Assembly: GCA_028583605.1 (NCBI GenBank)
Contig: CM053333.1
Span: 7,892,638 to 7,956,637, forward strand
Direction of reading: 5' to 3'
Length of the DNA stretch: 64,000 nucleotides
From: Dastarcus helophoroides
Taxonomy: Eukaryota; Arthropoda; Insecta; Coleoptera; Bothrideridae
Part shown: piece by piece, positions 56,701 through 64,000 of the stretch
Numbering within the stretch: position 1 is the stretch's first letter
Layout: the number at the start of each line of letters is the position of its first letter
Notes under the pieces: generated by a model
The model's input: the letters and a program-made list of their open reading frames with translations, nothing else
Databases searched by the model: none
What the model was told of the DNA's origin: nothing
Made by a program: the position numbers and the translations under genes

Positions 56701-59700
56701 TTTTTTGACTCTTTTTGAAATTTGCTCCTTGTTTTTTTGAAAACCTTCATTTTTTTTTGAAAACTTTAAATATTTATATTAAAATTTCGAAATTTCTCAA
56801 AATTTTGACTCGTTTTCAAATTTTAGCACTTTTTTCCAAAGTTTTAATGTTTTTTTGACAATGCCTTGTGCAATTTCTATCTTTTTATAAAATATATCTA
56901 TTTTTTCAAATTTTGACTTTTTCCAAAATTTAAAACTTTTTTCAGAATATTTTTTTAAATATTTTTTAATTTCGAATATTTTTGAAAATTTATCGTTCAA
57001 TTTTCTAATTTTTTGGAAAATTTCGACCTATTTCGAAAATCGTTTTTGGAATTTTTTGACCATTTATCGATATTTTGATTTTTTAGGTTTACACTAATTT
57101 TTCTCAGATTATCGAAAGTTAAAACTTCCAAAAAAGTTAATTAAAAAAAGCCAACATTTTAAAAAATTTTGGGAAAAATGTTTAAGCTCTAAAAAATCTG
57201 AAATTTAAAAAAAATATTCGAAATTATGAAGAAATGTCGAGATTAAAAAAAATTAAAAATTTTTAGTAATGAAATATCCTAAAAATTCAAATTTTCAAAA
57301 AACTCAAAATTCCGAAAATAAATCAAAATTATCAAAATTTTTGTTAGTTAAAACTTTAAAAATTAAAATACAAATCTTGTCCTGAAACCAAGAAAGATTA
57401 AAAAACACAACAATTGTTGCTCTAACGCGTTTCAATAGCCAAGCTCTCATCTTCAGAGATATTAAAAACTTTGAAAAAAAAGCTGAAAACTCATAAATCT
57501 TAAAAAAAACATTCAATTAAAAAAATGTCGAAGTTTTCAAAAAAAAATTAGATTTTCAAAAAAAGCTAAAATGTTGAAAAAAATCGACATTTTGGAAAAG
57601 GTGAAAATTTTCGAAATAAATTAAAAATTTAAAAATGCAACGAAAGTTCGGCAAAATAATCCAAAATTTTAACAAAAGTCGATTTAAAAATAATCGATTT
57701 TTTTCAGATGAAAGCGAAATTTTAAAGAAAGTAAAAATTTTAGAAGTCAAAATTTTGAAAAATGAAATTTCAAAAAATTTGAAACCTTTTCATAGCAAAT
57801 TAGGATTAAAAGAAATCAGACTTTTGAAAAAGAATGTCAACATTTTTAAGATTCTGTTAAAATTCGACCTTTTCAAAAAATTCAACGATTTTGATAAAAC
57901 GAAGAAAATTTCAAAAAAAACTTTAAGAAAAGTTAAAATTTCGAAAAATAATGTAAATTTCATAAATAATCAAAATTTTGAAGAAATGTGGAGATTTAAA
58001 AATGAAACATTTTTAGTTAAATTTTCAAAAAAAAACGAAATTTTCGAAGGCCTAAATATCGAAGAAAAGTAAACATGTTGAGAGACAGAAAATTTTGGTT
58101 AGTTAAAATTTAAAAAAAAGACAAATGCCGTTTTTTTAAAAAGTTAAAACTTTTGATTGAATATGGGTACTTTTAAATTCTAAATAATAACTTTTGAAAA
58201 ATTGAAATACAGAACTTGGCCCCTGAAACCAAGAAAGATTAAAAAACACAACAAAGGTTGCTCTAACACGTTTCGACAGCCAAGAGAAACTAGTTTCTCT
58301 TTGAAGATGACAGTTTGGCTGTCGAAACGCGTTAGAGCAACCTTTGTTGTGTTTTATAATCTGAGTTTCTCTCTGAAGATGACAGCTTGGCTATCGAAAC
58401 GCGTTAGAGCAACCTTTGTTGTGTTTTCTAATCTTTCTTGGTTTCGGGGGACAAGTTCTGTATTACAATTTTTGAAGATAACCAAGGACCAGTCCGTTCC
58501 ACCAAAAAAAACTTTTGAATTTTGACCTTAGTAAATTTGGTGAAAATTTAAAAATTTCGAAGCTTTTGAGGCTTGTATCTCATAGCCCAATTTGGTTTTC
58601 AACTTCCTATTCTACGTCCCTAAAACTCCATGAAAATGCAATAAACTCATTTTCGAAAAATTGAAATTTTATCAAGTTTTGGAAGCAGAACTTTTTTTGT
58701 AACTTTAAACTCTCATAACTTCCAAACCAAAAGTCGTAGGTCAATTTGGTTGTTATTTTCAAGAAGATTGTATTTTGAAAATATGTCGAAATTTTCAAAA
58801 AAGCCTATTTTTTAAAAAAAACTGTAAAAGGTTGACACTTTGAAATAGGTTGAAATTTTAAAAAAATCGAAAATTTTAAAAAGCAGCGAAAGTATCAAAA
58901 ACATTCGAAATTTTGCAAAATAGTTCAAATTGTCAAAAAAGTTGACATTTTAAGAAAATCTGGCGATTTAAACCAAATTTTCGAATAAAGTCGAAATTTT
59001 CAAAAAAAAACCAAAGTTTTCAAAAAAGGTAGAAATTTTTAGAAAAGAAGTTAAATTTTAAAAAAGTAAGAAATTTTGGAGTGAAAATTTCGAAAAAAAG
59101 TCGGAATTTTAAAAAAATCACGGTTTTTAAAAGGTGTCAAAATTTTGGAAAATAAAATCTACATTTTTAAAAGCGAAACTGGAAGAGAAATTTAGAAAAA
59201 AAGTCGAAATTTTAAGTCCTAAGAAACCCAAGTTTTAACAAGAAGTCGAAATTCTCTAACAAAAGTCTGAATTTTGAAATAAAATTGAAATTTTGAAAAA
59301 AAACAATTTTTCAAAAAATTGAACATTTTAAAAAACCTTCGCTGTCAAGCTTTCCAAAAATTCTAGAATTTTCGAAAGAGAAAAATTTGAAAAAAGTCAA
59401 AAATGTCAGAAAATTCTAAATTTTGAAAAAAGTGAAAAAGTCGAAAATTTGGATAGTTGAAAATTATGTTAAAAAAATTTTGAAGCGTAAGTTTCGAAAA
59501 AATTGAAATTTTGATAAAAAATTCGAAATTTGTAAATGAAGTCGGAATTATAAAAAATTTATTAAAAAGACTTGAGATTATAATTTTTCCAGAGAAGTTG
59601 AAATTTCAAAATTTTAAATAAAATAAATTGAAATGTTTAAAAGGTCAAATTTTTTAAAAAGATTAACTGTTCGATAGATTGAATAACATTGAAAAAAATC

Positions 59701-62700
59701 GTAATTTTCAGTAAAGTGAAGTGGGCAAAATTTTGAAAAAAGTTGAAATTTTCGGAAAAGTCGAAAGTTTAAAAAGAGGCGAAATTTTAAAAGTCGAAAG
59801 TTTAAAAGTCGAAACTAAAAAAGTGGAAAATTTAAAAGTCGAATCTTTGAAAAAGTCGAAATTCTAGAAAAAGACTAAATTTGAAGGTAGAAATTTCAAA
59901 AAAGCGATATTTAAAAAATCGATTTATTTAAACAAATTAAAGTAGAGGCTGTGAAATTGTGAATGGAATCGGGTGACATATTAGCTGGTCCCTAGATAAA
60001 TTATAACCGTCGAAAAAGTAAGTTTTTTGAACTTGGTTCACCAATCGATACATTAAAAAAATGTATCGATAACGCGATACATCGGAACGAAAGTATCGAT
60101 ACAAAAATATCGAACATCAAAACGAAAAAAATCGATGTTTTTGATACATCGATGTATCGTGTGCATCTCTACTGTATATAACCTAACTCTGGTGACAAAT
60201 ACAACGCGCAACACAATTTTTTATTGATGTGGATCCAGCTGTGCATAGGTTATCAATTGCCAGTAATTAACAACTGCAAAGTTTTATTACATTGAAACTA
60301 CTATCATAACAAACCTACTGATGGAAAACCTCAGTGATTTTGTACAAAATCACTCAAATATGTACCTTAAAGTGTTCACTATTGTGCATCTCAATAATTC
60401 AAATCACAGTTCGTCAAAGAAAATAACTTTCTAAGGGAATTTCTTTTGCTTTAGACAATTCTAACCCCTTTGAATAAATAAAACGTCAAGCTGACACTAA
60501 ATCAATATCATGCCTTCTCTGCTACGTCCTCTTTTAAACCACAGCCGATTTGATGACTTTTTCAATTGAACACCCGATATATTCGTTTTGATTTCTTTCG
60601 CTTTACATGTCTTTTGTTTTAAGTTATACGTTATATGGAGCTCCCAGCTTTATGACCAAAGCAAAAAAAGCACGCTAAAGGAATTAACGGACTTTTCCCA
60701 AGGGGCTTTCCTTATAAATTCTTATCAAGATTTTCCAGATGATAGTTATTCATATTACGTGAGATCTGTTCTCGATGGCAACACAAAAATTGTAATTATT
60801 ATCACAATTGATAACCTTTTTTCAATAATAATAATTTTTCTGTAGGCTGCTATTTTGTCAAAGAAAAATCTGCTTGGGTTTCAAATAATTTCGTTTCCGA
60901 TCGATTCGAATGTAACTTTTATCTGCATAAGTGTAAGCAGAGGTATCAGTAGTGGACAAATCATAACAGCTAACGGTAATTCATAAAACCTATTTGTTAT
61001 TAAAGCTTTCTACAGTTTTTATTATGTAACGAGATTAATTTTAGGTTACATTATAAATATTACGGATCCGTATAGCGTATCCTCTTACAGCAAAGGATCG
61101 TTTGTGGCTATTTATGAGAAAAATGGTCCTGTTGACATTTACTTAAACAACACGTGGTCTATTAAAAATGTGGGAATTTGGACTTTACGTATCAACAACA
61201 CAGAAACACCTTATAATGTTAATATTTTTGTACAAACAATGTTAAGAACAAATGCAGTATTAACTGAATATAATAAAACAGGTAAATGAAAACTTACCAT
61301 GTTGGAAATAGACCTCCAATGAAACACTAAATAATTAGCGATGGATTTAAAATCGTGGCGTTCTTTAATATACAATGAATGCCGCTTAGACTTTGTACAC
61401 TAACGCGGTTATATCTGAGAATACGTCATAAACAAAATTTAATTGCGTAAAACCTGTACGAAAACTTCAAGTAAATATTTACTAATATATACCCATGTGT
61501 ATATATCGTTCGAATTTCTGTCAAAATTTTCCAAAGTGACACTTCTCCAAAATGAAGTTTAATTTCCAGCGACAAAATAATAAAATTCTGGGCTCTTTCC
61601 AGTGGCGTAGCTACTGTCAAAATGTTCAAAAAAGATTGAAATTTTTGAAAGTAGTCGAAATTTTGAAAATGTTAAAGTTTTTATAAATTATCGAAACTTT
61701 TAGTTCGCGATGTTCAAAAAATTCCAAATTTTTGAAAACGAAGTTTCAAGAGTCGAATGTTCAAAAAAAAATTAACATTTAGAATAAATTTTTAGGAAAG
61801 GTCAAAATTTCTGAAACCTTTCAAAAGAAGTCGAAATTATAAAATTGTAAAAATGTTTAAAAACATCCAAATTTTGAGAAAAATTCGAAGATTTTAAATA
61901 TCTCCAAATTTTAGCAAAAGAAGTGCAGATTCTGAAATAAAATCATTAAAAAATTTCAAAAAACTAGACCTATTCAAAAAGAAAAACTAAAAGCTTATAA
62001 ATCAAAATTTTTATAAAAAGTTCCTGAAGTCAAATTCAAAAAAAACTGAAGCTTTGAACAGAAGTAAAATTTTTTTAATAATGTCGAAATATTGAGAAAG
62101 TCAAAATTTTGAGAAAGTCGAAATTTTGTGAAAGTCAAAATTTTGAGGAAATCAAAATCTTAAAAAATGTCGAAATTTGGATTTAGATAAATATTTAAAA
62201 ATTTGATACACAAATCTTGTCCCTTGAAACAAAAAAAGATTAACAAATATAACAGTTGTTCTGGCGCGTTTCGTTGGTTTCACAGGACAAGATTTGTATA
62301 TCAATTTTTCAAGATAACCAAGGACCAAAGGACCCTTCCACCAGAAAAAAGGTAAATATTAATTTTAAAAAATATAAACCTTGAGAAACGCAAAATTGTG
62401 AAAAAAAATCGAAATTTTGGTAAAATCCAACCCATGAAGAATAAACCTTCAAAAAGTAGCATCTTTGAAAAAAATTCAAAATGTATTCGAATACACATTG
62501 GGAATCCCTTCCATGGTAGGTAGACGTACCCCACTAGTTGGAAAATCCTGTCATAATTCATAAGTTTTTTTTTAGTGGAACGGACTGGTCCTTGGTTATC
62601 TTCAAAAATTGAAATACAAAGCAATACAAAGAAACCAAGCAAGATTAAAAAACACAACAAAGGTTGCTCTAACGCGTTTCGATAGCCAAACTGTCATCTT

Positions 62701-64000
62701 CTTTGTCGTGTTTTTGAATGTTTCTTGGTTTCAGGGGACAAGATTTGTTTTTTAGTGACTCATAGGAAAGATAAATGTATGTGTCAATCATTATCCTTGC
62801 TTTTGTATTATTACTGTAACATTAAGTAATGTTCAACATTATAAAATAACGATACTGCTTTTTATGCTACCAATTTTTTAAATTTTAGTGGATACGTTCC
62901 GTTTACATGTAAACATGAGCAAGTAAGACATTCTACTTGTTTAGCTATTATCTGTACCTTTGCGATTTCATTTCATTCATTTTTCTATTAGCTTTTTCTT
63001 CGGGAATTCCTTCTCCCACAAATCTAGGTTTTCAGTCACCTTTTAATTGGCAATCTTTTGTAGATTGCCCCAAGCAGCGATTATATTTAGTCGCTGTTTG
63101 CGACTCAACACTAAAAGACACTAAAATTTTATTAATATTTAAACAATATAAAACTAAATAAGAACAAGATTGTTCTAAAGTTTTAACGTTTCAGGCAGTT
63201 TTAATCTCAGCGCAATCGCTGCCAATCCTTAATAAAAGGTGACTGAAAATTTAGATTTGTGGAAGAAGGAACTGGCAAAAATTGAAATACAAATCTTGTC
63301 CCTTGAAACCAAGAAAATAATTTTTCACGTGAAATACAATTTTGTATCCTGAAACCAAAAAACACAACAACGGTTGCTCTAACGCGTTTCGATAGCCAAG
63401 CTATCATCTTCAGAGGGATATCCAGTATCAAGGCACGATTTGTATCAAGACAAGATTTATATTTCAATTTTTGAAGATAATCAAGGACCAAAAGAAAACG
63501 CCAATAAAAAAAATGATTAAAATTTTACTTGTTTTTTTTTAGATATAAACCAGAAGAAAATCATCAAACTCGAAGTTACCAATAACATTAAGGAAATTAA
63601 CGCCGTTAGTCTTCTACGACTGGACGGTAAACCGATCGAAAATTTGAATGTGTCTTTACCACAAAAATTGGTTTCATCAGGTGATGATGGGTTACAGGAG
63701 GAACAAATTGTGGAAATTGACTTGAAGAGATTACCTTCTAAACCATTTTATGCTTTGATTAAAGGAAAAGATGTTTTAAGTGAATAATATTTCCATTTAA
63801 AAAGAGTGAATCAACATTTTTTTTTTTCATCGTAGGTAACGAATTTAGCAGATTATCTTATATTAACTACCCCAATGTGGATGATGCTATAACTCATAAA
63901 CCAGCCTTAACCATTAACCTCGGTCAAAAATCCCAACTTATAGTGAGCGGATCTAGTCGAACACAAATTTATTTCGAAATAACCAACAACTTGAACGAGC
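53379..64000 (+). CDS. Secreted hemicentin/VWA7-type protein, degenerate vWA (partial, 7 exons seen)
   Basis: Plus-strand exons 53379-53721, 53773-54029, 60624-60791, 60846-60975, 61045-61281, 63543-63779 and 63836-64000 join in phase for about 512 residues and leave the window. The start ATG is followed by a hydrophobic signal peptide (MSNIFLVSIFVFSCLAIE). Exons 1-2 look like a vWA-type fold (core strands PVIILVEDN and AIIVFVETGANDED), but no DxSxS MIDAS is seen. Exons 3-5 resemble the segment after the vWA domain in hemicentin/VWA7 proteins (KELTDFSQGAFLI, ITDPYS, VGIWTLRINN). Later exons are beta-rich. Many N-x-S/T sites agree with secretion. Known members are extracellular matrix or surface proteins; the function of this one is unknown. 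The family is assigned from pattern, not alignment. Confidence 0.72.
53773..54029 (+). CDS. VWA7-like gene exon 2 (end of vWA-like region)
   Basis: The acceptor AG is at 53771-53772 after an intron of only 51 bp. The exon encodes GISWILES, LLHILKGDLDAEIS, NGAIIVFVETGANDED and ALKEIEKRKIQ. The donor is CAG/GTAACG after 54029, phase 0, and splices to 60624. Reading through this donor gives 34 further codons to TAA at 54132-54134, which would make a short secreted isoform. Confidence 0.72.
54381..55310 (-). mobile_element. Family-B copy interrupted by a family-C fragment
   Basis: The 3' poly-A of family B is at 54382-54391; its C-terminal part runs to 54672. Family C sequence occupies about 54673-55065. 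Family B resumes at 55066 (CSQECG, HYHGR region; DDESLSDSLETLEHRRMV) and goes on to about 55300. A small extra 3' tail stands at 54213-54275. Confidence 0.7.
54673..55065 (-). mobile_element. Family-C non-LTR 3' fragment (zinc-knuckle end)
   Basis: Minus-strand similarity to the other C copies: a [16 protein letters not shown] region, a Cys-His finger around ECxHCPAL-like sequence, and a C-terminus near [10 protein letters not shown]. It ends in a short repeated tail of GAATCCAGAATCC type, in place of poly-A. ACGTGCTCGACACTCTCA is repeated three times at 54910-54970. Confidence 0.65.
55150..56220. repeat. 531-bp tandem segmental duplication
   Basis: GCTGAATCCATTTGTATGCG occurs at 55291 and 55822. 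Both units contain a family-B piece, a TATCGATATGTTTCGAT block, GCCATTCAGCAGGAATTC and GAGGCGCGCCTC, then T-rich low-complexity DNA. The unit spans unrelated repeats, so it was copied after they had come together. Confidence 0.8.
57365..57465 (-). repeat. Foldback repeat copy
   Basis: Minus orientation. TCT-CTGAAGA-TGAGAG, CTTGG, CTATT, then GAAACGCGTTAGAG (57419-57459). The helix between the two core strands is weakened. Confidence 0.7.
58200..58510. repeat. Foldback repeat with hammerhead-like core (best copies)
   Basis: Three units in a row: one inverted (58205-58285) and two direct (58295-58350 and 58365-58510). The direct unit at 58369-58409 reads CTCT, CTGAAGA, T, a hairpin GACAG-CTTGG-CTATC, GAAAC, GCGTT, AGAG. 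Downstream of each is GCAACCTTTGTTGTGTTTT, then CTTGGTTTC and GATAACCAAGGACCAG. The inverted and direct units can pair over about 60 bp. See the finding on the ribozyme-like core. Confidence 0.8.
60624..60791 (+). CDS. VWA7-like gene exon 3
   Basis: Acceptor AG at 60622-60623 after a T-rich tract; donor GTAATT at 60792; 168 bp, phase 0 at both ends. It continues exon 2 as IQ-LYVIWSSQLYDQ, then KELTDFSQGAFLI, the usual region after a vWA domain in this family, and YYVRSVLDGNTKI. Confidence 0.72.
60846..60975 (+). CDS. VWA7-like gene exon 4
   Basis: Acceptor TGTAG at 60841-60845, donor GGTAATT after 60975, phase 0 to 1. It encodes AAILSKKNLLGFQIISFPID and NVTFICISVSRG, a beta-sandwich-like stretch. 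The intron before it is only 54 bp. Confidence 0.72.
61045..61281 (+). CDS. VWA7-like gene exon 5
   Basis: 237 bp, phase 1 to 1, acceptor TTTTAG at 61039-61044, donor CAG/GTAAATG. It encodes YIINITDPYSVSS, FVAIYEKNGPVDIYL and VGIWTLRINNTETPYN, with several N-glycosylation sites. The ITDPxG and GIWTL patterns recur in hemicentin/VWA7-type proteins. Confidence 0.75.
61620..62200. repeat. A-rich low-complexity block in VWA7-like intron
   Basis: AGTCGAAATTTTGA-type words without a stable period. It separates exon 5 from the foldback repeats. Confidence 0.55.
62205..62755. repeat. Two foldback repeat copies around a low-complexity spacer
   Basis: A short copy at 62205-62345 (AATCTTGTCCCTTGAAAC, CTGGCGCGTTTCG, GATAACCAAGGACC) and an inverted copy at 62575-62705, followed by a direct 3' arm to about 62755. 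Both lie in the intron of the VWA7-like gene between exons 5 and 6. Confidence 0.65.
62985..63165 (-). repeat. Dispersed repeat R, copy 2 (possible exon)
   Basis: The minus strand repeats copy 1 (CGCAAACAGCGACT, CTTGGGGCAATC, AAAAGGTGACTGAAAA, GGAAGAAGGAA-like). On the plus strand it follows an acceptor (TTTTTCTATTAG, AG at 62990-62991) and is open in phase with exon 5 for 55 codons to TAA at 63159. It could be spliced in as an alternative terminal exon. Confidence 0.55.
63195..63285 (+). repeat. Dispersed repeat R, copy 3
   Basis: CGCTGCCAATCCTTAATAAA, AGGTGACTGAAAATTTAG, TTTGTGGAAGAAGGAACTGG. It faces copy 2 in inverted orientation, about 50 bp away, and is followed by the foldback repeat at 63285. 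Confidence 0.6.
63285..63492. repeat. Foldback repeat copy with perfect helix II
   Basis: On the minus strand 63417-63377 reads CCCT, CTGAAGA, T, GATAG-CTTGG-CTATC, GAAAC, GCGTT, AGAG; the helix between the core strands is perfect. It lies 50 bp before exon 6 of the VWA7-like gene. A second, degraded arm follows to 63490. Confidence 0.72.
63543..63779 (+). CDS. VWA7-like gene exon 6
   Basis: Acceptor after T8 at 63541-63542; donor AGTGAAT with GT at 63780; 237 bp, phase 1 to 1. It encodes IIKLEVTNNIKEINAVSLLR and FYALIKGKDVLS. Joining it to exon 5 gives NKTDINQKK and keeps the frame. The intron before it holds dispersed repeats and a possible alternative exon at 62992. Confidence 0.7.
63836..64000 (+). 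CDS. VWA7-like gene exon 7 (runs off the window)
   Basis: Acceptor CGTAG at 63831-63835. It encodes NEFSRLSYINYPNVDD, INLGQKSQLIVSG and a beta strand, and is still open at the last base. The rest of the gene lies beyond the window. Confidence 0.68.

Larger units (their letters stand above)
56020..59960. repeat. Low-complexity block, T-rich then A-rich (inverted polarity)
   Basis: The plus strand is T-rich to about 57110 and A-rich afterwards, with the same TTTTCGAAATTT words in opposite orientation, except where foldback repeats intrude (57365, 58200). It lies wholly in the second intron of the VWA7-like gene. No clear tandem period. Confidence 0.6.

Noticed and set aside
57635..58072. A 145-codon Lys/Phe/Asn-rich frame
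   Set aside because: Composition follows the A-rich low-complexity block, and the frame breaks where the block is interrupted. No domain.
1..64000. tRNA, rRNA or CRISPR features
   Set aside because: I saw no tRNA-like box A/box B pair with a cloverleaf, no rRNA-like GC-rich conserved stretch, and no spacer-repeat pattern. A tRNAscan or Rfam run could still find short RNAs I cannot see by eye.

Overview
The window looks like animal, most likely insect, nuclear DNA. Two host genes are split by spliceosomal introns (GT...AG, insect-sized exons), about a third of the sequence is very AT-rich tandem or low-complexity repeat, and much of the rest is transposon debris: mariner, Tigger/pogo, Ginger-like, hAT-like, Penelope-like and several non-LTR families. 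No bacterial operon, CRISPR array, rRNA or tRNA was recognised. The order of insect is not decidable from the sequence; a beetle is only a guess.

Layout. 1-4980: tandem array with a ~610-bp period. 5.0-9.6 kb: foldback, hAT-like and MITE-like remnants. 9.87-12.18 kb: a 5'-truncated Jockey-like retrotransposon on the minus strand with three in-frame stops. 12.5-14.7 kb: low-complexity DNA with a ~670-bp duplication. 14927-16232: a full-length but broken mariner with TA target duplication. 16.2-18 kb: unassigned. 18-24.8 kb: T-rich repeat, including a ~310-bp array that passes into a ~157-bp array. 25-27.9 kb: foldbacks and a mariner 5' fragment. 27905-30420: a complete but dead Tigger. 30.5-35.35 kb: mariner pieces interleaved with a non-LTR element (called family B here). 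35.3-39.5 kb: T-rich and unassigned DNA.

Host genes. From 39591 to at least 52517 the minus strand carries seven exons of an intracellular DDHD-domain phospholipase A1 of the SEC23IP/DDHD2 type (WWE-like N-terminal part, HGIG, GHSLG, C-terminal DDHD). Its introns hold a Ginger-like transposon (41961-44565, TATA target duplication), a Tigger-type MITE, a Penelope-like reverse transcriptase fragment and many non-LTR pieces. Head-to-head with it, from 53379 to the right edge on the plus strand, lies a secreted protein of the hemicentin/VWA7 type: signal peptide, a degenerate vWA-like region, then extracellular beta-rich domains. Its second intron (6.6 kb) is filled with retrotransposon fragments and AT-rich repeat. 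The gene runs off the window.

Best leads: (i) a dispersed foldback repeat, nine sites, carrying a hammerhead-ribozyme-like core, one copy next to a Penelope-type reverse transcriptase; (ii) tandem arrays with periods near 157, 310 and 610 bp; (iii) a 99-nt hairpin at 45921 whose only three mismatches are all G-U on one strand; (iv) the Ginger-like element.
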